A DNA stretch of 64,000 bases from Sulfurovum sp. FS08-3 (GTDB lineage: Bacteria; Campylobacterota; Campylobacteria; Campylobacterales; Sulfurovaceae), in NCBI GenBank assembly GCA_000830175.1, contig JQIS01000005.1:26172-90171 (forward strand). The letters are read 5' to 3'. Shown here one piece after another: positions 45,751 to 55,909 of the stretch (position 1 is its first letter; each line of letters opens with the position of its first letter). The position numbers and the translations under genes were made by a program. The notes under the pieces were generated by a model. It saw only the letters and a list, made by a program, of their open reading frames with translations. It had not been told where the DNA came from and did not search any database.

Positions 45751-45939
45751 ATGAAAACACTTAACCCACTCCAAAAAATAGAACCAGTTGATAGGATTTT
45801 CAATTCCCTAGAACACTCCAACAAAGAGATTGATACACTATGGGCAAAAGAAGCACAATCCCGTTTAAAAGCCTATGATAGTGGTAGAATAAAATCAATA
45901 CCTATTAATGAGGTGTTTCAAAAGTACCAAAGAGGGTAG
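45751..45939 (+). CDS. Orphan addiction-module antitoxin
   Basis: A 62-residue protein of the short addiction-module component type (PF09720-like). It has RIFNSLEHSNKEIDTLWAKE followed by AQSRLKAYDSGRIKSIPINE. Relatives are normally followed by a RelE/ParE toxin, but none follows here. ATG 45751 is chosen because the family homology begins just after it; the ribosome-binding site is weak. It may act on a toxin elsewhere or be a remnant. Confidence 0.68.
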   Translation: MKTLNPLQKIEPVDRIFNSLEHSNKEIDTLWAKEAQSRLKAYDSGRIKSIPINEVFQKYQRG

Positions 45940-45946
45940 ATGAGGG

Positions 45947-45960
45947 TTGTGCTATAATAA
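45947..45960 (+). promoter_or_regulatory. Extended -10 promoter of mntA-hepT
   Basis: TTGTGCTATAATAA, identical to the 14-mer before the ParE-type module on the other strand, 17 bp before the mntA start. Confidence 0.6.
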
Positions 45961-45977
45961 AAAACTAGGAGTAAGCG

Positions 45978-46280
45978 ATGAAACAAAAAGAGATTATACA
46001 TTTTTTGCAAGAGATTAAACCCCAATTTCAAACTATCGATAAGATGGCTCTTTTTGGTAGCTATGCCAAACATCAAGAGGAGATTTGCAGTGATATTGAT
46101 ATTGCTTTTAAATTTAAATCGCAATTTTTGCATACTTGCGACCCGTGGGAGTATTTCAATATCTTAGAGAGACTCAAAACCGAGCTATACAATCGCTTCA
46201 AAGTCAAAATCGACCTCTTTGACCTCGATAGTAGCTCACCTTACAAAGAACAAATTGCCAAAGAGGGGATTTATGTCTAG
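45978..46280 (+). CDS. mntA: MntA-type nucleotidyltransferase antitoxin
   Basis: A 100-residue minimal nucleotidyltransferase with a perfect GSX10DXD motif: GSYAKHQEEICSDID. In characterised MntA/HepT pairs the antitoxin AMPylates a tyrosine of HepT and so silences it. The next gene, overlapping by 8 nt, is a HEPN protein with the matching motif. The start follows ACTAGGAG. Confidence 0.88.
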   Translation: MKQKEIIHFLQEIKPQFQTIDKMALFGSYAKHQEEICSDIDIAFKFKSQFLHTCDPWEYFNILERLKTELYNRFKVKIDLFDLDSSSPYKEQIAKEGIYV

Positions 46281-46635
46281 TATCACACCCAACAAACGCC
46301 TTGATACTATCTATCAAAAGATTGTATTTATCGAAGAAATTATCCATGAGTACAACTCCATTACCAAAGCACTGAATGATGAAAAACTAGCAAAACCCTC
46401 AATTTTGATGCACCTTATTGCCATAGCAGAGCAGTTCAACAAACTCAAAGAGGAAAACGAATTTGAAATCTTGACGCAGTTTGACAAAAGCGACCTCAAA
46501 GGTAGCTACGATATTCGTAACTTTATCGCTCATGATTATGAGGGTGTAAACTTGATGATTGTCGAAAAGGTACTAAGAGAGAAATTGCCCAAACTTAAAA
46601 ATACTATTGAGCAGATAAGAAGGAGATTGGTGTGA
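46273..46635 (+). CDS. hepT: HepT-type HEPN ribonuclease toxin
   Basis: A 120-residue all-helical HEPN protein. The catalytic RX4HXY motif is present as RNFIAHDY, with the tyrosine that MntA would modify. ATG 46273 is chosen because it overlaps the mntA stop, and the upstream in-frame codons lie wholly inside mntA. Its own stop overlaps the start of the VWA gene as GTGA, so the toxin and the envelope gene are translationally linked. Confidence 0.87.
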   Translation: MSSITPNKRLDTIYQKIVFIEEIIHEYNSITKALNDEKLAKPSILMHLIAIAEQFNKLKEENEFEILTQFDKSDLKGSYDIRNFIAHDYEGVNLMIVEKVLREKLPKLKNTIEQIRRRLV

Positions 46636-48143
46636 GTTTTCTCTATCCGTGGATTTTATTTTTTCTATTGCCTCTTGTTGCTTATCTCTATCAAGAGCGT
46701 ATCGATTTGAGGCAAAAGGCTCATCTTAAATGGGTGGTTTTGATGCTCTTGATAGTGGCTTTGGCACGTCCCATCATAGAGTATAGACCTACTCTTGAAG
46801 AGATGCCCGTTGGTTCGGTGGTGGTAGCACTTGATCTCTCCTACTCCATGAGAGCAAAAGATATTAAACCTACTCGACTAGAAGCTTCAAGGGCTATTAT
46901 CAAAGAGTTTTTGAGTCTCAATCCAAACGATAAGATAGCTTTGATAGGCTTTACAACCCATGCTTTGATGCTCTCACCTCTCACGCAAGACCATCGTGTC
47001 GTAGCCATGGCACTCGATAGTCTCAAAGATGAATATATCCTTACCAAAGGCACAAGCATCCATAAACTCCTCGAAAAAGTTGCCCAATTCCCCAACGAAT
47101 CCAAAACACTCGTCATTCTTAGCGACGGCGGAGATGAGGCACTAGAGGATGAAACCATCGCTTTGGCTCGTACCCACAACATCACCATCATAGCCCTAGC
47201 CATGGCAACCCCGCAAGGCACTTCGATAGATAGCGATGAGGGAGTCCTTAGAGATGCTCAGGGCAATATCGTCATCTCACGACTAAACCCCATACTTGAA
47301 CACCTCGCAAAGGCAACAGGGGGAGAGTTTATCACCTTTAGCGATAGAGCCGCTAGAGCAATCCATGAAGCAATCCAAAATCTCAATCAAGCCAAAATCA
47401 TCGCCCAACAAAGCATCCAAAGCTACTATGACCTCTATTATATTTTGGTGCTTATCGCTATGGCGTTGTTGCTTCATGCCTATACGACGATATACCTCAA
47501 AATTATCACTCTTTTGGCTCTATGGGGTGTGCATCTTCATGGAGGCGTGATAGAGAACTACTACCTAACCAAAGCCCACAGCTACTTTGAAAAAGGGGAG
47601 TACAATCAAAGCATCAAGACCCTAACCACGCTCAAACCCTCGCAACAATCGCAAATGCTACTTGCCAATAGCTACTACAAACTTCAAGCCTATCACAAAG
47701 CAAAAGCTCTCTATCAATCAATCCAAACCACCAATCCCACACTCAAACACCAACTCTACCACAACTTAGGCAACTGCGAAGCCCAGCTTCACTACTACGA
47801 CAAAGCCAAAAACTACTACATCAAAGCATTGCAACTCTCCAAAAGCCCTCAAACGTGGCACAATCTTGAACTCGTAACGCAACTTCAAGAGAGATTTAAT
47901 GCTAAGCTAGGCACTACCAATCCCACGGGAGGAGCAAGTCAAAGCAACGATAATGAAGAGGATTCCAGTGAAAAAGAGAGAGAGGAGGAGTCCAATGAGG
48001 GTAGCAGTGGGAGCGGAAGTAGCACAAGCGATACAATCAAACTCGATACCAAAGCCCTCCCCTCCTCTACTCCTAAGCCCATTAGCTCCAAAGCCTATGA
48101 GCTTATCAACAAAGGATACATCCACGAAGAAAAACCGTGGTAA
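46632..48143 (+). CDS. BatB/BatC-like VWA-TPR membrane protein
   Basis: The 503-residue protein has a start typical of Bat proteins (FLYPWILFFLLPLVAYLY) and a second span. A VWA domain follows with a complete MIDAS (ALDLSYSMR; IGFTTHA; LVILSDGGDE). After two more spans (about 268-305), TPR repeats (about 310-425) and a disordered Glu/Ser-rich tail follow. Such proteins are usually encoded with MoxR, DUF58 and BatD genes, linked to aerotolerance or envelope assembly. None of these is present here; upstream is the toxin-antitoxin island and downstream is ybiT on the other strand. The start is GTG 46632. Confidence 0.82.
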   Translation: MSFLYPWILFFLLPLVAYLYQERIDLRQKAHLKWVVLMLLIVALARPIIEYRPTLEEMPVGSVVVALDLSYSMRAKDIKPTRLEASRAIIKEFLSLNPNDKIALIGFTTHALMLSPLTQDHRVVAMALDSLKDEYILTKGTSIHKLLEKVAQFPNESKTLVILSDGGDEALEDETIALARTHNITIIALAMATPQGTSIDSDEGVLRDAQGNIVISRLNPILEHLAKATGGEFITFSDRAARAIHEAIQNLNQAKIIAQQSIQSYYDLYYILVLIAMALLLHAYTTIYLKIITLLALWGVHLHGGVIENYYLTKAHSYFEKGEYNQSIKTLTTLKPSQQSQMLLANSYYKLQAYHKAKALYQSIQTTNPTLKHQLYHNLGNCEAQLHYYDKAKNYYIKALQLSKSPQTWHNLELVTQLQERFNAKLGTTNPTGGASQSNDNEEDSSEKEREEESNEGSSGSGSSTSDTIKLDTKALPSSTPKPISSKAYELINKGYIHEEKPW

Positions 48144-48153
48144 TACAGTCAAA

Positions 48154-49746
48154 TCATTGGTGTGTCTCTACAAACTCCTCGTAGCTTCCTTTGAAGTCAA
48201 TAATGCTCTTGTCTTCGTTGATTTTGATAATGCGATTGGCAAAAGCATCGATGAGTTCTCTATCGTGAGAGACACAAATCACACCGCCTTGATATTGATG
48301 CAACGCTTCACCCAAAGCCACGATGGCTTCGAGGTCAAGGTGGTTGTTGGGCTCATCAAGTACCAAAAAGTTGCAACTATCCATCATCATCTTTGAAATC
48401 ATCATACGGTGCTTTTCGCCCCCACTGCAACTGCCTACCTTTTTCTCTTGATCTTCACCCGAAAAGAGCATTCTACCTAAACATTTACGAATCTCATCAA
48501 TGTGCCACATCGGATCAAATCCTTGAAGCCAATCGTAGAGTTTATCATCCCCCTTAATCATCTCCGTTGTGTTTTGAGGAAAGTAACTTGTAGCAATGGT
48601 TTGACCCCAATTGTAGTTGCCACTATCGGCTTGGACTTTGCCCATAAGAATCTCTAGTAACGTGGTCTTACCTACGCCATTAGAGCCAATAAGGGCTATT
48701 TTGTCGCCTTTGTCGATTTTGAGATTTAGATTGGAAAAGACAACTTGCCCATCGTAGCTTTTTGAAAGCTCATTGATAAATAGTACCTCATTGCCAATAT
48801 CACGGTGAGGCTTGAAAACGATAGAGGGGTCACGGCGTGAGGAGAGTTGAATCTCGGCAATATCGAGTTTGTCAAGTTGTTTTTGGCGACTCGTAGCCTG
48901 TTTGGCTTTGGAAGCGTTGGCGGAGAAACGGGCGATAAACTTTTCAAGCTCCTCTTTTTCTTTGAGGGCTTTGTCTCGTGAACTCTCTTGTTGTTTGGCT
49001 ATCAATGTAGAGGCAATATACCAATCATCGTAGGTACCCGTAAACTCTCGAATGGTAGAGAAATCCAAATCCAAAATATGTGTCACTACGCCATTTAGGA
49101 AGTGTCTATCGTGCGAAATGACAATCAAAACACCCTCGTGGCGTTTAAGTTGCTCCTCTAACCATGAGATGGTTTCGATATCAAGGTTGTTGGTAGGCTC
49201 ATCGAGAAGCAAAATATCGGGGTTGAGAAAGAGTACTTGGGCTAATAAAATCTTAAATTTATCGGCACTAGGAATCGAACTCATAAGATTGTGGTGCATC
49301 GAAGCATCAAATCCCAACGCCTCTAAGAGCTTTTCAATATGCACTTCACTCTCATACGTAGGGTCCTCATCGGCACAAATCATCTCAAGTTGAGCCAGTC
49401 GATTATTGACCGCATCGCTCTCAAAATCCCCCTCCATGTAGAGCTTCTCTTTCTCTTTTTGGGCTTCGTAGAGGCGTTTGTTGCCGTACAAAACCGCATC
49501 CATTAGGGTGAAATCCTCAAAAGCGTATTGATTTTGTCCCAATACTCCCATACGGGCGTTGGGTTCGATTTGCACTTCACCGTCGGTTGCTTCAAGCTCA
49601 CCTGAAAGAATTTTTAAAAAAGTCGATTTTCCCGCTCCATTAGCCCCAATCAAACCGTATCGTTTGCCTCTATCGAAGGTGATGCTTATTTTATCAAACA
49701 GCACTCTTTTGCCGTATCGTTGTACCAAATTGACTGTACTTAACAA
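48154..49746 (-). CDS. ybiT: ABC-F translation factor, YbiT type
   Basis: ABC-F proteins bind the ribosomal E site and rescue or tune translation; there is no membrane domain. The 530 residues contain two ATPase cassettes: GLIGANGAGKST with LLLDEPTNNLD, and LIGSNGVGKTT with LVLDEPNNHLD. The linker has FIARFSANASKAKQATSRQK, characteristic of YbiT, and the length equals that of E. coli YbiT. The second signature, CSGGEKHRM, is intact. It converges with the VWA gene. Confidence 0.9.
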   Translation of the reverse strand: MLSTVNLVQRYGKRVLFDKISITFDRGKRYGLIGANGAGKSTFLKILSGELEATDGEVQIEPNARMGVLGQNQYAFEDFTLMDAVLYGNKRLYEAQKEKEKLYMEGDFESDAVNNRLAQLEMICADEDPTYESEVHIEKLLEALGFDASMHHNLMSSIPSADKFKILLAQVLFLNPDILLLDEPTNNLDIETISWLEEQLKRHEGVLIVISHDRHFLNGVVTHILDLDFSTIREFTGTYDDWYIASTLIAKQQESSRDKALKEKEELEKFIARFSANASKAKQATSRQKQLDKLDIAEIQLSSRRDPSIVFKPHRDIGNEVLFINELSKSYDGQVVFSNLNLKIDKGDKIALIGSNGVGKTTLLEILMGKVQADSGNYNWGQTIATSYFPQNTTEMIKGDDKLYDWLQGFDPMWHIDEIRKCLGRMLFSGEDQEKKVGSCSGGEKHRMMISKMMMDSCNFLVLDEPNNHLDLEAIVALGEALHQYQGGVICVSHDRELIDAFANRIIKINEDKSIIDFKGSYEEFVETHQ

Positions 49747-49898
49747 ATTGTATCCTTATTTCTCATCTATAAATTTTTTCTCTTATTTTAGCATATTTGG
49801 CTTATAGTGTGCTATATATAGAGAAGAGTTGAATAAAAAAGATAACCATCAATCTAAGGAGGTGTAAGGGGAGTATAAATATTGGATAGATAAACGAT

Positions 49899-49925
49899 AC
49901 AAACCCCAAAAAAAGTGGGGTTTGT
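49899..49925 (-). terminator. groEL terminator
   Basis: ACAAACCCC pairs with GGGGTTTGT (9 bp) five bases after the groEL stop, with a T-rich loop but only a weak U-tail. Confidence 0.65.
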
Positions 49926-49930
49926 CAAGA

Positions 49931-51574
<1,644 letters not shown>

Positions 51575-51641
51575 TTAATCTATTTTGCAATTGTTTATTT
51601 ACTCATATTACGCAAAAATAGAAGCATTGCCCCTATTTTTG

Positions 51642-51726
51642 GCAAGGGACACAAGTGTCCCTTGCAACCACCTCTTGCTACCCGCACAGCGGGAGAGCTA
51701 CAGGGTTTTACGCACTCAAGGTGCGT
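51642..51726 (-). repeat. Cluster of hairpins between groES and groEL
   Basis: Three stems lie in the spacer. GCAAGGGACAC pairs with GTGTCCCTTGC (51642-51665, perfect 11 bp, 2-nt loop), CCCGC with GCGGG (about 51681-51693) and ACGCAC with GTGCGT (51710-51726). None has a U-tail on the minus strand, so transcript processing is more likely than termination. Confidence 0.7.
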
Positions 51727-51738
51727 AATTTCACTTCT

Positions 51739-52005
51739 TTATTGAATAATTCCGTAGATATCGTCGCTATTTAAGACCAAAAACTCTTCGCCATTCAAAG
51801 TAATCTCTGTACCATTGTACTTGCCAAACACAACCACATCGCCTTCATTAATGCCCTCATCAGCTGCATCAGGACCTACTGCTATGACGCTTCCTTGTAA
51901 TGGTTTTTCCTTTGCTGTATCGGGAATAATAATTCCTGAAGCGGTAGTATTAGACTCCTCTTGTCGTCTAACCAAAACTCTGTTTGCTAATGGTTTAAAT
52001 GCCAT
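51739..52005 (-). CDS. groES: Co-chaperonin GroES
   Basis: The 88-residue lid of the GroEL cage. It begins FKPLANRVLVRRQEE, has the mobile loop SNTTASGIIIPDTAKEKP and ends with LVLNSDDIYGIIQ. The length is standard for Campylobacterota. AGGAAGGA precedes the ATG. Confidence 0.97.
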   Translation of the reverse strand: MAFKPLANRVLVRRQEESNTTASGIIIPDTAKEKPLQGSVIAVGPDAADEGINEGDVVVFGKYNGTEITLNGEEFLVLNSDDIYGIIQ

Positions 52006-52040
52006 TTTTTTCCTTCCTGTATAATAGATTTTGCAATGGC

Positions 52041-52046
52041 ATTATA
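52041..52046 (-). promoter_or_regulatory. -10 element of groES
   Basis: The minus strand reads TATAAT 35 bp before the start codon. No clear CIRCE inverted repeat (TTAGCACTC-N9-GAGTGCTAA) is seen nearby. Confidence 0.45.
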
Positions 52047-52174
52047 ATAACAAAAATTTAATAAAAGGTAAATAGAGTTCAATAATTGATATAAAAACTC
52101 TTTAGTGCTTTGCAATAAAGTTTATTGTTATTAATTATGAAACTAAACTACTAGAGAGCATCTCATCTACTATT

Positions 52175-52395
52175 TAATATTACGCACTTACCTAGCCAAT
52201 CATATGTATTTTTTAGGTCATTGCGAGGCACGAAGCAATCTATTTAATTTTTTGTCACCACGAACGACTTTGAAAGCGTAGCGATTCGAGAGTGGTGACG
52301 CTTTTTTTGCCTACTTTTTTCTAAAAAAGTAGGCATAAACCCTAGATTACTTCATCTTGTTTGTAATAGGATAATTTTTAAATGCGTCATCTCAT
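52175..52395. mobile_element. MITE-like repeat, copy D
   Basis: Same orientation as copy B. It starts TTAATATTACGCACTTAC and ends AAATGCGTCATCTCAT, decayed versions of the terminal repeats. It is flanked by CTACTAT (52168-52174) and CTATTAT (52396-52402), a 6/7 target duplication. The interior is well preserved (GTCATTGCGAGGCACGAAGC, GTGGTGACGC, CTTTTTTCTAAAAAAG). It occupies about half of the 483-bp gap between groES and the EHD-like gene; the rest holds the two promoters and AT-rich sequence. Confidence 0.85.
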
Positions 52396-52449
52396 CTATT
52401 ATTTTTCATAATTATTAACTATATTGCTATTTTATTAAAATCAATAGGG

Positions 52450-52455
52450 TACAAT
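52450..52455 (+). promoter_or_regulatory. -10 element of the EHD-like gene
   Basis: TACAAT 33 bp before the first of three consecutive candidate ATGs; AAGGA precedes them. Confidence 0.4.
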
Positions 52456-52488
52456 GGTATTAATGCAACTTCACAAATTAAGGATTTA

Positions 52489-53868
52489 ATGATGATGCCA
52501 AAAGAACGCTACGGCAAACTTAAAGAGTATCTCTCTCTCGAAAACCCCATACTTACCGATGTGATAACTCACTATGAACAGCTTGACAAATTGGGTCACT
52601 CCATGGGATTTATTGGCTACGATGAAACCTACACGAGTCACATCTCATGGTGGCCTATGATTTCCATTTTGGGAACATTTTCTGCGGGTAAATCGACCTT
52701 TATCAACCATTATGTAGGCAAAAAAATTCAAGAAAGTGGCAATCAAGCCGTTGATGATAAGTTTACGGTTGTATGCTACGGAAACAACGAAGAGGCGGTT
52801 ACTTTGCCTGGTCTTGCACTAGACGCCGATCCTAGGTTTCCTTTCTATAATATAAGTCAAGAGGTTAATAAAGTAGATCCTGGTGAGGGCAACCGTGTCA
52901 ATCTCTACTTGCAACTCAAAACTCTCAAATCCGATAAGCTCAAAGGCAAGATACTGATTGACTCTCCTGGATTTGATGCCGATAGTCAAAGAGATGGGAT
53001 ACTTAGAATTACCGACCACATTGTCAATATGTCCGATTTGGTACTTATTTTCTTCGATGCTAGACACCCAGAACCTGGAGCGATGCGTGATACGTTGGAG
53101 CATTTGGTAGCAACTACCTTGACCCACCGTGATGCCAACAAAGTACTCTACATCCTCAATCAAATCGATACCACTGCCAAAGAGGATAATTTAGAAGATG
53201 TAATAGGCTCTTGGCAACGGGCGTTGTCGCAAAAAGGACTTATCTCTGGAAATTTCTACTCTATCTATAATGAAAATGCTGCCAATATTTTTGAAGATGC
53301 GACGCAAGAGGCACGGCTAAAAAACAAAAAAGATAACGATTTAGCTCAAATCACGGAGCGTATGGATAAAGTCAAAATCGAAAGAGCCTACCGTATCATC
53401 AAAGCTGTCGAAGATTTTGCCAAAACGATGAAAGAAGTCAAAATTCCACTCCTTCAAGAGGCATTGCTAAGCTGGAGCAAAAAGGTTTTTTGGAGTAGCG
53501 GTATTGTGTTGGCACTCCTCGTCTCACTCTTTATTGCTCTTGAAATCCAATTTGATTTAAGCACCTCTTTTGAGCTATTTACGGGAGTTTTGGGTGCGAC
53601 AATTTTTCTCTTTTTGATGTTGCACTTTAAAATCCGAAACTTTTTTGCACGCACTACTGCTAAAAAATGGGAATCCAAAGATCCCGATGTCGCCAAAGCT
53701 ATTTTACACAAGACAAAGTGGTGGCATACCATTTTGGGACTTGACAAAAGCAATTGGAAACTCACTATCAAAAAACAACTCGATGAACTCATGCAGCAAA
53801 GTCGAACTGCCATTCAAAGGCTCAACGACCAATTTGTCTCCCCATCGGGTCACAAAGAGGAGGCGTAA
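52489..53868 (+). CDS. EHD/dynamin-like GTPase with C-terminal membrane spans
   Basis: A 459-residue GTPase. G1 is ILGTFSAGKSTFIN, of the dynamin/EHD form (GxxSAGKS). G3 is DSPGFDADSQRDG, and NQID in VLYILNQIDTT is the G4 motif. A helical segment follows (about 280-330), then two hydrophobic spans (about 345-385) and a basic C-terminus. Bacterial relatives remodel or guard membranes. The role here is unknown. Three ATGs in a row make the exact start uncertain by two residues. It is transcribed away from groES. Confidence 0.82.
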   Translation: MMMPKERYGKLKEYLSLENPILTDVITHYEQLDKLGHSMGFIGYDETYTSHISWWPMISILGTFSAGKSTFINHYVGKKIQESGNQAVDDKFTVVCYGNNEEAVTLPGLALDADPRFPFYNISQEVNKVDPGEGNRVNLYLQLKTLKSDKLKGKILIDSPGFDADSQRDGILRITDHIVNMSDLVLIFFDARHPEPGAMRDTLEHLVATTLTHRDANKVLYILNQIDTTAKEDNLEDVIGSWQRALSQKGLISGNFYSIYNENAANIFEDATQEARLKNKKDNDLAQITERMDKVKIERAYRIIKAVEDFAKTMKEVKIPLLQEALLSWSKKVFWSSGIVLALLVSLFIALEIQFDLSTSFELFTGVLGATIFLFLMLHFKIRNFFARTTAKKWESKDPDVAKAILHKTKWWHTILGLDKSNWKLTIKKQLDELMQQSRTAIQRLNDQFVSPSGHKEEA

Positions 53869-53876
53869 GCCTTTAG

Positions 53877-54743
53877 TTAGAGATTTGGGTATTTGCGTTC
53901 ATAGCGTCGTAGCATACTCTCATTGCCCATCAATCCTCCTTGATGGATATAGAGTAGCGTTTTGTCGCTCAAAAACTCTTGATATTGCTCTATCATCAGC
54001 CACCCCTTTGGGTCATAGAGCAAATCAAACTCAATCCCTGTATCTGCTTTGAGTTTTTTCCATATCGCATAGTTGTTACGGTAGAGTTTTCCAAAGTGGT
54101 ATTTTTTATCAAGTTTCAAAACCGTTGGATGCAAACGGCTTTCAAGGCTATTAAATTGCTCAATCAGGTAGGATTCATCGCCCACGCACGGTGTTGTATA
54201 GACTACGATATTGTATTGAGAGAGATATTTTTGCAAAAAAAGTGCCGTCGTACCCGTACCCGAGGGCAAAACAACGGCTAAGTTCCCAATGGCATTGGCT
54301 TGTTGCCACTCTACTATCTCTTGTGCCAACAGATTGATACCCCATTGAGCCTCTCTTTCTCTTGCTCCCTCTTCTATCCATAACGTATTGGTATCAATAG
54401 GGGCTTCTTCTTTGGAAAAAATCACTTTCATGCCATTTTGCAAAGCCTCGTAATAGTTTCCGTGAGGATTGGATGCAAGAAAGCTTGGAAGTGAGTGGGC
54501 GATATAGAGAAAATCCCACCCTTTGCGTTTGCACAAAACCGAAAGTGAATACATGGCGTTGGATTGAATAGAACCCTCTGAGACTACTTTGGTAATATGG
54601 GGAAAATCGTGCGTAAGATAGTAGTAGAGCTTACGAGCCTTGTTGCCAGAAAAATCTTTGTCCAAAAGGTCGTCACGTTTGATATAGAGCGTTTGATGGT
54701 TAAATTCAATGGTAGTAATGGGTGAATGAGTATAGTGATACAT
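53877..54743 (-). CDS. PLP-dependent ACC deaminase / D-cysteine desulfhydrase family enzyme
   Basis: The 288-residue fold-type II PLP enzyme has the cofactor Lys in DFSGNKARKLYYY, the SEGSIQSNAMYSL segment and the phosphate-binding PSGTGTTALFL. KRDDLLD before the Lys is also typical. Length is shorter than that of standard ACC deaminases (~330), and the substrate (D-cysteine, ACC or another amino acid) cannot be decided. It is 9 bp from the convergent EHD-like gene. Confidence 0.82.
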   Translation of the reverse strand: MYHYTHSPITTIEFNHQTLYIKRDDLLDKDFSGNKARKLYYYLTHDFPHITKVVSEGSIQSNAMYSLSVLCKRKGWDFLYIAHSLPSFLASNPHGNYYEALQNGMKVIFSKEEAPIDTNTLWIEEGAREREAQWGINLLAQEIVEWQQANAIGNLAVVLPSGTGTTALFLQKYLSQYNIVVYTTPCVGDESYLIEQFNSLESRLHPTVLKLDKKYHFGKLYRNNYAIWKKLKADTGIEFDLLYDPKGWLMIEQYQEFLSDKTLLYIHQGGLMGNESMLRRYERKYPNL

Positions 54744-54756
54744 GAAGAGATATTTT

Positions 54757-54784
54757 AAAACATGAGGCTATAACCTCACGTTTT
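54757..54784 (-). terminator. Terminator after fbaA
   Basis: AAAACxTGAGG and CCTCAxGTTTT form a stem of 10 pairs with one mismatch around a CTATAA loop. A run of T follows on either strand. It lies between the fba stop and the PLP gene start. Confidence 0.6.
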
Positions 54785-54806
54785 TAGCCAATCACAAGAG
54801 ACTTAA

Positions 54807-55880
54807 CTAATTTTTGTTGAGTGCATTAAGATCACTGTAGGCTTGTTTGAGTCGCTCTTTGATGGAGACTTCGCCTTCACGCAACCATTTTCTTGGGTCA
54901 TAATACTTTTTATTGGGTTGATCTTCACCCTCTGGATTGCCAATTTGTCCTTGGAGATAATCGTGATACTTGGCTTCGTATTGACGTACACCGTCCCAAA
55001 ATGCCCATTGGGTATCGGTATCAATATTCATCTTGACCACACCGTAACCAATTGCTTCACGAATATCACTAAGCTCTGAACCCGAACCTCCGTGGAAGAC
55101 AAAGTTTACAGGATTGGCTTTGGTATTAAACTTCTCTTCAATGTATTTTTGTGAATTGTCAAGAATTTTTGGAGTAAGTACCACATTGCCAGGTTTATAG
55201 ACACCGTGTACGTTTCCAAATGAGGCGGCAATGGTAAATTTATTGCTTATTTTGCTAAGCTCTTCATAAGCATAAGCTACCTCTTGGGGTTGAGTATAGA
55301 GCAACGCATTATCAACATCGCTATTATCAATACCATCCTCTTCTCCACCCGTTACACCTAGCTCAATTTCAAGTGTCATATCAATTTTGCTCATACGCTC
55401 CAAATAGGCTTTGCATGTAGCAATATTCTCTTCAATAGGCTCTTCGGAAAGATCAATCATATGTGACGAAAAGAGAGGTTTTCCATAGACTTTGTAATGC
55501 TCCTCACTCGCTTCAAGCAAGGCATCAATCCATGGCAAAAGGTTTCGAGCAGCATGGTCTGTGTGAAGTACTACAGGGACTCCGTATGTACTAGCAACAG
55601 TATGGATATGTTTAGCTCCCGAGATTGCCCCCAAAATAGCGGCTTTTTCGCCATCTATTCCTTTACCCGCATAAAAAGCAGCACCGCCGTTGGAAAACTG
55701 AATAATAACGGGTGAGTTTACCTCTTTGGCACTCTCAAGTACAGCATTGATAGTGCTAGTGCCTACTACATTAACAGCAGGGAGAGCAAACCCCTCCTCT
55801 TTTGCAATGGCAAAGAGTTTGTCTAAACCATCTCCTGTAACAACACCCGCAGCCACATGATCCAAAACTTTTGAAGACAT
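54807..55880 (-). CDS. fba: Class II fructose-bisphosphate aldolase
   Basis: A zinc aldolase of glycolysis/gluconeogenesis, 357 residues, long (E. coli FbaA-like) form. Motifs include FALPAVNVVG, QFSNGGAAFYAGKG, the zinc ligand in VVLHTDHAA, LEIELGVTGGEEDG, FGNVHGVYKPGNV and the phosphate-binding VFHGGSGS with KMNIDTDTQWAFW. Start after AAGGAT. It lies downstream of two Peb4-type genes, matching the peb4-fba order of Campylobacter. Confidence 0.97.
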   Translation of the reverse strand: MSSKVLDHVAAGVVTGDGLDKLFAIAKEEGFALPAVNVVGTSTINAVLESAKEVNSPVIIQFSNGGAAFYAGKGIDGEKAAILGAISGAKHIHTVASTYGVPVVLHTDHAARNLLPWIDALLEASEEHYKVYGKPLFSSHMIDLSEEPIEENIATCKAYLERMSKIDMTLEIELGVTGGEEDGIDNSDVDNALLYTQPQEVAYAYEELSKISNKFTIAASFGNVHGVYKPGNVVLTPKILDNSQKYIEEKFNTKANPVNFVFHGGSGSELSDIREAIGYGVVKMNIDTDTQWAFWDGVRQYEAKYHDYLQGQIGNPEGEDQPNKKYYDPRKWLREGEVSIKERLKQAYSDLNALNKN

Positions 55881-55909
55881 AGATTAATCCTTAGAGATAT
55901 TAAGTGAAA

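Noticed and set aside
47296..48396. Overlapping open frames within the VWA-TPR and ybiT genes
   Set aside because: They are alternative-frame readings of well-supported genes with no ribosome-binding sites or recognisable domains.
51642..51665. Rho-independent terminator between groES and groEL
   Set aside because: The 11-bp hairpin lacks a U-tract on the minus strand, and complete termination there would cut off groEL, which has no obvious promoter of its own.
52006..52170. CIRCE element upstream of groES
   Set aside because: Only a loose AAACT...AGTTT symmetry and a TTTAGTGCT half-like string are visible; the 9-N-9 inverted repeat is absent.
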